5,802 bases of DNA, taken from NCBI GenBank assembly GCA_013139395.1, contig WTAX01000234.1:1-5802 (forward strand), read 5' to 3'. This DNA comes from Gammaproteobacteria bacterium (lineage in GTDB: Bacteria; Pseudomonadota; Gammaproteobacteria; GRL18). The position numbers and the translations under genes were made by a program. Shown here in pieces: positions 1-5,802 of this stretch. How positions within the stretch are numbered: the stretch's first letter is position 1; the number at the start of each line of letters is the position of its first letter. The notes below the pieces were generated by a model. It was not told the origin of the DNA. It did no database searches and was given only the letters and a program-made list of their open reading frames with translations.

Positions 1-48
1 AAGCCCCGGAAATCATAACTGCTCTCTATTAGTAGATTGTCACCTTAA

Positions 49-75
49 TCAACACTTATTCAACACTTATTCAAC
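49..75. repeat. Short tandem repeat upstream of gloC
   Basis: The 11-bp unit TCAACACTTAT occurs twice head to tail (49-59 and 60-70), followed by a partial third copy TCAAC (71-75). It ends 13 bp before the gloC start codon, so it would lie in the leader or core promoter. I could not assign a convincing -35/-10 pair around it: TTGTCA at 37-42 has no good -10 box at the right distance. It may be simple slippage; no function can be read from it. Confidence 0.6.
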
Positions 76-88
76 GAAAGAAAACAAT

Positions 89-721
89 ATGTTAAAGCAA
101 AAAATAATCCCCGTGACCCCCTATCAGCAAAATTGCTCCTTGCTTTGGTGTGACCAGACCAATGAAGCGGCATTAATTGATCCCGGTGGTGATGTACCGG
201 CTTTATTAGCAGAGATTAAAAGTAAGCAATTAGATTTAAAACAAATATGGCTCACCCATGGTCACCTGGATCATGTCGGCGGCACTGAAGAGCTGGCGAG
301 CCAATGTCATGTACCTATTATTGGCCCTCATCAGGATGACTTCTTCTGGCTGGATATTTTGCAGCAGCAATGTGAGATGTTCAATTTTCCTAAAGTCAAC
401 AATTTTACACCTGACCAATGGTTAAATGAAGGTGATAAACTCACTCTTGGTAATGAACAATTTGAAATATTACACACTCCTGGCCACACCCCCGGCCACA
501 TAGTCATTGTTCATCATGCCTCAAAAACGCTCTGGGTGGGTGATGTTCTTTTCAAGCAATCTATTGGCCGTACTGATTTCCCAAGAGGCAGCCATGATGA
601 TTTAATCGCATCCATAAAAAACAAACTATTGACTCTTCCCGGTGATTATCAATTTATTCCAGGTCATGGCCCCAGCGGTTATCTGGACGATGAAAAACTC
701 AATAATCCATATCTGCAGTAA
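89..721 (+). CDS. gloC: GloC/YcbL-type hydroxyacylglutathione hydrolase (metallo-beta-lactamase fold)
   Basis: A 210-residue cytoplasmic MBL-fold hydrolase. The family (glyoxalase II type 2, E. coli GloC/YcbL) hydrolyses S-D-lactoylglutathione to D-lactate and glutathione, the second step of methylglyoxal detoxification. The complete dinuclear metal site is visible: THGHLDH at residues 56-62 (His57, His59, Asp61, His62), His133 in PGHTPGH, Asp152 in VGDVLF and His193 in PGHGP. Other YcbL-like signatures are the N-terminal IIPVTPYQQNCSLLW, GRTDFPRGSHDDLI at 160-173 and the ending LNNPYLQ. The length is normal for this short subfamily, which lacks the C-terminal helical domain of classical GloB. 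The frame stays open upstream to the window edge, but the ATG at 89 fits the family N-terminus; only a weak purine stretch (GAAAG, 76-80) precedes it. No signal peptide is seen. The fold and subfamily are secure; the exact thioester substrate is inferred from the family. Confidence 0.93.
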   Translation: MLKQKIIPVTPYQQNCSLLWCDQTNEAALIDPGGDVPALLAEIKSKQLDLKQIWLTHGHLDHVGGTEELASQCHVPIIGPHQDDFFWLDILQQQCEMFNFPKVNNFTPDQWLNEGDKLTLGNEQFEILHTPGHTPGHIVIVHHASKTLWVGDVLFKQSIGRTDFPRGSHDDLIASIKNKLLTLPGDYQFIPGHGPSGYLDDEKLNNPYLQ

Positions 722-766
722 TAATCCTAAATAAGTTGACCGTACCCTCAGGTTGTCTGCTTTGAA

Positions 767-1132
767 TTAAGGCAGCTTGTAGTATCGTTCATTGAGATAT
801 TTTGTGACCGCATCTCTTTCATCATCACCCCATTGCAACTTTAACTCTCTGGAATGAATAAGGACAAAATAGCGTAATTGTGAAAGTTTTTTTACTTTTG
901 TATTCGCTCGGATATGCATCTGACATTCATGACAAGTAAAGCAATGATTTTCATAGAGCATCTGCCCACGTGTCGGCTTATACTGGACAGGCTGCACTTT
1001 TTGTTTAATGCTGTCAGGCTGCAAATTATTGATATGAGAAGGAAGATTCCCATCTCTGTTCAGGGCAACGACATCGCCAGGAAATATTATCAGGACTAAA
1101 CCCAATAAAACAGCAGGGAGTATTGATTTCAT
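767..1132 (-). CDS. Small exported monoheme c-type cytochrome
   Basis: A 121-residue protein with an N-terminal export signal (Lys2, hydrophobic residues about 4-18, likely cleavage after VVA at 21-23), giving a mature periplasmic protein of about 98 residues. One heme c attachment site, CFTCH, is at residues 64-68 (Cys64, Cys67, proximal His68), preceded by the typical RGQMLYENH helix. The tail WGDDERDAVTKYLNERYY at 101-118 resembles the C-terminal helix of a family of short proteobacterial cytochromes with a CHxxxxHxR motif; here His73 and Arg75 match. There is no methionine at the usual distal-ligand distance: Met72 is only four residues after His68. Thus the sixth ligand may be a histidine (73 or 93), or the heme may be five-coordinate. 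An extra Cys70 is unusual. The likely role is electron transfer, with partner unknown. The gene is convergent with gloC and separated by 280 bp from the large sensor gene, so probably monocistronic. Confidence 0.85.
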   Translation of the reverse strand: MKSILPAVLLGLVLIIFPGDVVALNRDGNLPSHINNLQPDSIKQKVQPVQYKPTRGQMLYENHCFTCHECQMHIRANTKVKKLSQLRYFVLIHSRELKLQWGDDERDAVTKYLNERYYKLP

Positions 1133-1141
1133 AAGCAGTTA

Positions 1142-1147
1142 TCCTTT
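1142..1147 (-). promoter_or_regulatory. Ribosome binding site of the cytochrome c gene
   Basis: On the minus strand AAAGGA lies 9 nt before the ATG at 1132-1130, a good Shine-Dalgarno match and spacing. Together with the signal peptide beginning at that methionine, it supports this start. Confidence 0.7.
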
Positions 1148-1170
1148 ACATTGCTGATATACATAACAGT

Positions 1171-1200
1171 ATATTAACCAGTCATTTTAATGATAGTAAA
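1171..1200 (-). promoter_or_regulatory. Possible sigma-70 promoter of the cytochrome c gene
   Basis: On the minus strand TTTACT (1200-1195) and TAATAT (1176-1171) are separated by 18 bp, a moderate sigma-70 match about 40 bp upstream of the start codon. The surroundings are AT-rich, so chance matches are common; this is a tentative call. Confidence 0.3.
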
Positions 1201-1233
1201 TTAAAACGCCCTTTACAATGTCCGGCAATTCAG

Positions 1234-1258
1234 TTCAGGCAAAAATATTCTTCAGGCA
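1234..1258. repeat. Direct repeat pair TTCAGGCA upstream of the cytochrome promoter
   Basis: The octamer TTCAGGCA (TGCCTGAA on the minus strand) occurs at 1234-1241 and 1251-1258, a 17-bp period. A weaker relative, TCCGGCA, is at 1221-1227. The pair lies upstream of the possible -35 box of the cytochrome gene, where an activator could bind, but this is only positional reasoning. The rest of the 1133-1412 gap shows no RNA gene and no convincing terminator. Confidence 0.4.
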
Positions 1259-1412
1259 TAAGATTTTTCGAAACTATTGCTTTTGAAACGGTTAAGACAG
1301 AATGCCTTTGTTTATGTCCAAGGCTCCTGTAGTTGCTCTGTTAGTTTTAGATTGGTTATTTTTGTCCATTCTCAATAAGGCAGAATTTTGTTATTTACAA
1401 ATTATAGTGGCT

Positions 1413-4400
1413 TTATTTATTTTCTGACTGAAGAATTTTTGACATAGCTTGTGCGCTCATTGGTTTACCAAACAAATAACCTTGCCCATAGTCACACCCC
1501 ATATTTTTTAAATAAGCGAGCTGTTCCTCTGTCTCAACACCCTCTGCTACCACTTTAATTTGTAATCCATGTGCCATGGCAATGGCGGCATTGACCAATT
1601 CTCTATCAGCTTGCTCAAAGGTGATATCATTAATGAATGAACGATCTATCTTAAGCACATTGAAAGGATAATTGCGCAAATAACTCAAGGAAGAGTAACC
1701 CGTACCAAAATCATCCATAGCGATATTTATTCCCAACTCTTTAATGCCGTGCAGGGTATCTTCAATATAACCATGACCACTCATCAATACTCCTTCGGTG
1801 ATTTCTAATTCCAGTGATTCCTTTGTCAGGCCGGATTGCTGGAGAGCGGTTTCAATGCAAGCCAATAAGCCGGGATCACGAAACTGAAGTGGTGACAGAT
1901 TGACCGCCATGGAGAATATTTGTCCATGCTCTTTTTGCCACCTGGCCGTAATGTCCAGGGCTCGTTCCAATACAAACTGACCAATGGGGATGATCAGGCT
2001 GTTATGCTCGGCAATAGGAATAAATTCATCAGGTGATATTTGGCCCAGCGCCTGATTGTGCCAACGCAGTAAAGCTTCAAAGCCAGTAATATGCCGGTTT
2101 TCAATATTAACTTTGGGTTGGTAATAAACTTCGAACTCACCACGTTCAAGTGCTCCATGCATGTGCTCATCAATGAGAAGTCTACGAGCAACTTTCTGAT
2201 TCATGGCATCTGTAAAAAAAGAATAAGTGTTGCGTCCCAATTGTTTAGAATGATACATTGCAGAATCTGCATTACGCAGCAGCAGCGAGGGGTTATCACC
2301 ATCGTTTGGATAGTGCGCAATTCCAACACTGGTGGTAAGTATCAGTTCCCGATTATTGATTTTGAATGCCTTTTTAAAGCTGTTATGCACGTTTTCCGCA
2401 ACCAGGCCAGTGTCAGAAAGATCCTTAAGCCCGCCAAGCAATATGATAAATTCATCGCCGCCCAGCCGTCCAACTGAGTCACCAGTACGCACCACAGCTT
2501 GTAGTCTGTCTGCTGTTTCGATCAAAAGTTGATCACCGACATCATGACCTAAGCTATCATTTATCTTTTTGAAGTCATCTAAATCGAGAAACAATACGGC
2601 TACCTGGGTATTGTTACGCTCCGCTTCATTGAGCAATTGATTCAGCCGGTCGATAATAAGAACCCGGTTGGGCAGATCGGTCAGGGCATCAAAATTTGCC
2701 TGATGTCTAAGTTGGGATGTACGCTCATGCACTTTCTTTTTAAGTGTCAGGTTCCAATACAGAAAAACAAGTAATATAACGACTGTAATTACCACAGCTT
2801 TCCATAACAAAGAATAGTCATAAGGCTTTTCCAGATCAATAGAGATCCATTTTTGAAGAATGGCATTCTTCTCTTTCAGGCTAATTGAATCAAGTGCTTT
2901 TTGCAGTATTGTTACTAATTCAGGCCAGTCACTTCTGGCGCCCAATGCCAGTTCGAACTGATAAGGAATTTGCCCGGAAATCTTTATATTCGTAATACCT
3001 TGTACACGAGCCACATGACTCATAGTGGCGATATTTCCGACATAGGCGAAGGCCTCCCCTTTGGATACAGCTAACATTGCTGATAGTGAGTCATTATAGG
3101 CTTGCAATAGTAATTCAGGATGTTTCTTTGAGAGTAGTTCAGAGGAAGCGTAGCCTTGTTCGATCGCTATTTTTTTATCCTGGAGTCCCTGAATTCCATC
3201 GACATAATCAACATCATCCCGGGTAACAATAATCATTGGATTTGAAATATAGGGTTTAGTAAACATTGCATAGCTCATACGTTGTTCAGTCTCCATGGCA
3301 CATGAGAAAAGATCGAGTTCCCTGTTACTCACCATTTCCATAATCTCACTCCAGGGCTTTTTGGGGGATCTCATGAATTTTATACCAATTCGCTGTTCGA
3401 TCAGTTTCATGTAGTCGGCGGCTATGCCATTAAATTCTCCACGTTCATTGATAGTCTCAAATGGCGGCCAGTTATAATCCGAAGCAAGACGTATAACCGG
3501 ATGTTTATCAAGCCAGACTTTTTCTTCCATCGTTAATGTAATAGGCCTGTCAAATAAGTCGGATATGGCCGTTTCCGCTTTAGGTACTGTCCAGCGTGAA
3601 TAGATATTTATCAATTCCTTATAGCTTAGCGACTGCAGTGCCTTGTCAAGAATCAACGCCAGTTCCGGCCAATCTTTTCTGACACCAAAACGCTGCCTGG
3701 ATTTTTCCTTGGTATAAAGTGTTGCAAACCCCAGATTTGACAGCCCTGACATGGCGATTATATGTTGCGCTATACCAATATCTGCAATTACTGCGTCTGC
3801 TTTTCCCACTGAAACAGCCTCAATTGCCTCTCTCAAGTCCATGACATAATATGGAGTAATATTTTTAATTTCTTTTAAAAGGATATCCGTCATTGAGTAG
3901 CCCTCAATAACTGCGATGGTTCTGCCTGCAAGCGAAGACTTCTGATTAAGCGCTTCCAGTTTCTCTTTACGCGTCACGACATACTGTCTAAGTAGAGTAT
4001 GAGGACGAGTGAACTCAAACCACTGTTCACGTTCAGGGCGTTTGACCAGAGTGGCAATAATATCCACGTCACGATTTTTCCCAGCCTGATAGAGTTGCTG
4101 CCATTGACCATGAGGGTAGATTTCAAGTTGCAATCCTAATCGTACTGCCAACTCATGGGCAATATCGACCACAACACCACTAAATTCACCCTGCTCATTT
4201 TTATAACTATACGGCGGATAATTTCCATCGAATGCAATTCGGACTGTGGGATGATTATTAATCCATGCCTGCTCCCTGTCGGTCAAAAAAATCTGTTTAT
4301 AATTTTTAACATCACCTACCCAGCGACTTTGTATACGACGAATCTCGTCCTGACTGATGTCAGTGAGCGCACGGTCAAGAATTTTTGCAAGAATCTTCCA

Positions 4401-5147
4401 ATCCTTACGTACACCTATGGACAGTATTGAACCTTTTTTCCTCAGACGACCATGTACTTTCAGATTCGTCATTACCTCCTGTCCAATAAGATAAAGAGCA
4501 ACACTCCGATTGCCGGCATAGGCATCAGCTTCACCGCGTGAAACTGCATCAAGTGCAAGCTTGGTGTCTGTGTATTCCAGAATTTGAACTTGAGGATAAT
4601 TTTTCCTGAAAAAATTAACATTGCCAAAACCACGCTCCAATGCCACTGTTTTACCTATAAGATCATCTTCATTATTCAAAAAAGAGTCGTTCTTTCGTGC
4701 GACGATGACATGTGGGACACTTAAGTAGGGTGCAGTAAAGTTAAAATATATTTCACGTTCCGGACGTAAGGTGATATCCATCAATGCATCAAGACGCTTC
4801 TCCTTGACTCCATTATAGATATTTTCCCAGGTACCCGACTTCAGTTTAAGTACACCGCCTAAACGCTTGTTGAGTAGTGCAATATAGTCGGCCCCAATAC
4901 CAGATGGGACACCATATTTATCAACAAAGTTGAAAGGAGCCCAGGCATTCATTACTCCCACGGTTATTTCAGGATGATCGATAAGCCAGTTTTTTTCTTC
5001 ATCCGTCAGATTGAATTGAGATGATGTAATCTCTGATGTCTGGCTGGCATGTAAGGAGCTCTGAACATTTATCGCTATGACGCCATTGCTAAAAAAAAGG
5101 CTCAATAGCGTAACAAGAATGACGATGGATTTAGACAACAAGTTCAT
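1413..5147 (-). CDS. Triple solute-binding-domain membrane sensor with GGDEF and EAL domains (c-di-GMP cyclase/phosphodiesterase)
   Basis: A 1244-residue transmembrane receptor predicted to make and/or degrade c-di-GMP in response to periplasmic ligands. Residues 1-25 are a signal peptide ending in GVIA. Three SBP_bac_3/PBPb flytrap domains follow at about 60-277, 301-519 and 551-768, each introduced by a WL..HP or WI..HP linker and containing an Arg-bearing segment before an FT.P motif. One transmembrane helix spans 784-802. The GGDEF domain (about 815-978) has DLDDFKKIND, an intact GGDEF at 896-900 and an RTGD inhibitory site at 887-890 with the standard five-residue spacing. The EAL domain (about 994-1236) keeps EALLRW from 1024, Asn1083, Glu1115, the DDFGTGYSS loop at 1145-1153, Lys1166, Glu1202, Glu1205 and Gln1222, so both activities look possible. 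No PAS or HAMP domain is present. The frame is open to a TTG at 5258, but the 37 extra residues would precede a good signal peptide, so the ATG at 5147 is chosen. Its Shine-Dalgarno is weak (GGGGA, 13 nt away). The ligands are unknown. Confidence 0.93.
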   Translation of the reverse strand: MNLLSKSIVILVTLLSLFFSNGVIAINVQSSLHASQTSEITSSQFNLTDEEKNWLIDHPEITVGVMNAWAPFNFVDKYGVPSGIGADYIALLNKRLGGVLKLKSGTWENIYNGVKEKRLDALMDITLRPEREIYFNFTAPYLSVPHVIVARKNDSFLNNEDDLIGKTVALERGFGNVNFFRKNYPQVQILEYTDTKLALDAVSRGEADAYAGNRSVALYLIGQEVMTNLKVHGRLRKKGSILSIGVRKDWKILAKILDRALTDISQDEIRRIQSRWVGDVKNYKQIFLTDREQAWINNHPTVRIAFDGNYPPYSYKNEQGEFSGVVVDIAHELAVRLGLQLEIYPHGQWQQLYQAGKNRDVDIIATLVKRPEREQWFEFTRPHTLLRQYVVTRKEKLEALNQKSSLAGRTIAVIEGYSMTDILLKEIKNITPYYVMDLREAIEAVSVGKADAVIADIGIAQHIIAMSGLSNLGFATLYTKEKSRQRFGVRKDWPELALILDKALQSLSYKELINIYSRWTVPKAETAISDLFDRPITLTMEEKVWLDKHPVIRLASDYNWPPFETINERGEFNGIAADYMKLIEQRIGIKFMRSPKKPWSEIMEMVSNRELDLFSCAMETEQRMSYAMFTKPYISNPMIIVTRDDVDYVDGIQGLQDKKIAIEQGYASSELLSKKHPELLLQAYNDSLSAMLAVSKGEAFAYVGNIATMSHVARVQGITNIKISGQIPYQFELALGARSDWPELVTILQKALDSISLKEKNAILQKWISIDLEKPYDYSLLWKAVVITVVILLVFLYWNLTLKKKVHERTSQLRHQANFDALTDLPNRVLIIDRLNQLLNEAERNNTQVAVLFLDLDDFKKINDSLGHDVGDQLLIETADRLQAVVRTGDSVGRLGGDEFIILLGGLKDLSDTGLVAENVHNSFKKAFKINNRELILTTSVGIAHYPNDGDNPSLLLRNADSAMYHSKQLGRNTYSFFTDAMNQKVARRLLIDEHMHGALERGEFEVYYQPKVNIENRHITGFEALLRWHNQALGQISPDEFIPIAEHNSLIIPIGQFVLERALDITARWQKEHGQIFSMAVNLSPLQFRDPGLLACIETALQQSGLTKESLELEITEGVLMSGHGYIEDTLHGIKELGINIAMDDFGTGYSSLSYLRNYPFNVLKIDRSFINDITFEQADRELVNAAIAMAHGLQIKVVAEGVETEEQLAYLKNMGCDYGQGYLFGKPMSAQAMSKILQSENK

Positions 5148-5220
5148 ACGAAAGGCTGTATCCCCATGTTTTAATTCAATCAAAATATGATAAATTCTAA
5201 ATTTGTATTCACTTTTAAAC

Positions 5221-5226
5221 ATTATA
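5221..5226 (-). promoter_or_regulatory. Perfect -10 box (TATAAT) of the sensor gene promoter
   Basis: The minus strand reads TATAAT at 5226-5221. No good -35 lies at 16-18 bp; the nearest, TTGCAT, is 20 bp away, so the promoter is likely weak or activator-dependent. Transcription would begin near 5214, giving a leader of about 67 nt before the ATG at 5147. The box overlaps the alternative ATG at 5222-5220, which would then lie upstream of the transcript start. Confidence 0.45.
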
Positions 5227-5236
5227 CAGAAGAAGT

Positions 5237-5278
5237 CAAAGCGTTTATGCAAATCCAAACTTTGGATGCAGCAAAGCG
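5237..5278. repeat. Direct repeat CAAAGCG flanking the dyad
   Basis: CAAAGCG occurs at 5237-5243 and 5272-5278, 35 bp apart, bracketing the 5253-5267 palindrome. It may be part of the same control site or chance; the motif is only seven bases long. Confidence 0.3.
5253..5267. promoter_or_regulatory. Perfect 15-bp dyad, candidate operator of the sensor gene
   Basis: ATCCAAA (5253-5259), one central C, then TTTGGAT (5261-5267) form a perfect palindrome of seven-base half-sites. TGC (5248-5250) and GCA (5268-5270) extend the symmetry with a two-base offset on one side. A one-base spacer cannot form an RNA hairpin loop, so a protein-binding site on DNA is more likely than an RNA structure. It lies about 26 bp upstream of the TATAAT box, in the -35 to upstream activator zone. 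The regulator is unknown. Confidence 0.5.
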
Positions 5279-5316
5279 CTTAAATTATGAGCGAGCAATC
5301 AATACCGGAAAGTAGT

Positions 5317-5382
5317 CATGCAATTATCCTGCATAGCTTATTATCATAACTTGTTATCAAAGTATGCAGGATACCCCGCATG
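5317..5382. repeat. Long inverted repeat / potential hairpin between the DUF1415 gene and the sensor gene
   Basis: TATCCTGCATA (5325-5335) and TATGCAGGATA (5363-5373) are perfect 11-bp inverted repeats around a 27-nt AT-rich loop. Outside them CATGC (5317-5321) and GCATG (5378-5382) also pair, separated by an internal loop of 3 versus 4 bases, for 16 base pairs in all. The loop contains a further small dyad, ATAAC-TT-GTTAT (5346-5357). The structure starts directly after the DUF1415 stop codon. It lacks the GC-rich stem and U-tract of a standard intrinsic terminator on either strand, so it could be a non-canonical 3'-end structure, a protein-binding site, or a small palindromic repeat element. 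Confidence 0.7.
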
Positions 5383-5802
5383 TTAATCAGTATGACTATC
5401 TTTACAATGCTTTAACATTTCCTGCATCTTTTTTAAGCCTAAACTCTGACAATATTCAACATTACGTTCTGGAATGAGTTCTGGATCTGGGTAGCTTTGC
5501 AGTGCTTTTGCCAAACTTTTCTCCCGAATAATATGTAATGTTGGATAAGGAGAGCGGTTAGTATAATTTGCGGCATCATCCTCATCACTCTGCTCAAAGC
5601 AGTAGTCAGGATGAAAACTAGCCAATTGATAGACACTTTCATAGCCTTGATCAATCAGCAATTGATTGGCAATATCCAAAAAATCCAGGTAATCATTAAA
5701 ATCCTGGCCAAGCTGCGACAATATAAAAAGAGTCGTTTCAATCTCCGGCTGCTGATCAAGTCGCTCACATTCCAGCACCAGATTTTCCAGTGCCTGACTG
5801 AT
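5383..5802 (-). CDS. DUF1415 family protein, N-terminus beyond the window edge
   Basis: The C-terminal 139 residues of a DUF1415 (PF07209) protein of unknown function. The frame is open to the end of the window, beginning I-S-Q-A-L-E-N-L, so a GTG at 5778 is an internal codon rather than the start; the family is usually near 180-190 residues, so roughly 50 are missing. Family hallmarks in the visible part are DFNDYLDFLDIAN (34-46), QLASFHPDYCFE (59-70), NYTNRSPYPTLHIIRE (79-94) and IPERN (110-114). No signal peptide or membrane segment is visible in the part present, so it is probably cytoplasmic. The C-terminus, about 25 residues after IPERN, is Lys/His-rich and varies in the family. It shares the strand of the downstream sensor gene, but the 235-bp gap with its own promoter-like elements argues against an operon. 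The family call is firm; no biochemical role can be assigned. Confidence 0.9.
   Translation of the reverse strand: MSQALENLVLECERLDQQPEIETTLFILSQLGQDFNDYLDFLDIANQLLIDQGYESVYQLASFHPDYCFEQSDEDDAANYTNRSPYPTLHIIREKSLAKALQSYPDPELIPERNVEYCQSLGLKKMQEMLKHCKDSHTD

Noticed and set aside
1..18. Possible tail of an upstream plus-strand gene (frame ending in TAA at 16-18).
   Set aside because: Only five codons are visible, too little to support a gene.
722..766. Possible bidirectional terminator between the convergent gloC and cytochrome genes.
   Set aside because: Only a bulged stem of about six base pairs (CTGC...GCAG) can be drawn, overlapping the cytochrome stop, without a T-tract on either side.
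1304..1390. Candidate terminators for the sensor gene: GCCTT/AAGGC (1304-1324) and ATTCT/AGAAT near 1369-1387.
   Set aside because: Both stems are five base pairs with loops of 9-11 bases and no T-run following on the minus strand.
1302..1427. A 41-codon plus-strand frame (ATG at 1302, TGA at 1425) encoding a hydrophobic peptide starting MPLFMSKAPVV, overlapping the end of the sensor gene antisense.
   Set aside because: It has no convincing ribosome binding site, its hydrophobicity follows from T-rich sequence, and part of it is the reverse of the sensor gene's last codons. Conservation or ribosome profiling would be needed to revive it.
2091..2477. A 128-codon plus-strand frame inside the GGDEF-EAL coding region.
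   Set aside because: It is antisense to strongly conserved GGDEF and EAL motifs and has no recognisable protein features.
5439..5654. A 71-codon minus-strand frame inside the DUF1415 gene.
   Set aside because: It is an out-of-frame shadow of the conserved DUF1415 sequence on the same strand.

Overview
The window looks like a chromosomal piece of a moderately AT-rich gammaproteobacterium. The evidence is protein-level: a GloC/YcbL-type metallo-beta-lactamase-fold thioesterase very close in pattern to the enterobacterial protein, a DUF1415 protein, a small exported c-type cytochrome of a kind I associate with beta- and gammaproteobacterial respiratory bacteria, and a large membrane c-di-GMP enzyme. 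I cannot name the genus. There are no mobile elements, tRNAs, rRNAs or CRISPR arrays.

Layout: gloC (89-721, plus strand) converges with a small monoheme cytochrome c gene (767-1132, minus), with only 45 bp between them and no clear terminator. After a 280-bp gap comes the dominant gene (1413-5147, minus). It encodes a roughly 1244-residue sensor made of a signal peptide, three tandem periplasmic solute-binding (Venus-flytrap, SBP_bac_3/PBPb) domains, one transmembrane helix, a GGDEF domain with an intact I-site, and an EAL domain with all catalytic residues in place. Upstream of it is a 235-bp control region (5148-5382) with a perfect TATAAT box, a perfect 15-bp dyad and a 66-nt inverted-repeat structure. 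The last gene (5383 to beyond 5802, minus) is a DUF1415 protein cut by the window edge.

The genes do not form an obvious pathway. The three minus-strand genes point the same way, but the 235- and 280-bp gaps argue for separate transcription. The most interesting object is the triple-flytrap GGDEF-EAL receptor: sequence features suggest flytraps 1 and 3 are of one type and flytrap 2 of another, so it may combine more than one small-molecule signal into c-di-GMP turnover. Its open frame extends upstream to a TTG at 5258, but the signal peptide and promoter place the start at the ATG at 5147. I see no wholly new system, and the noncoding structures near 5248-5382 deserve comparison with relatives.
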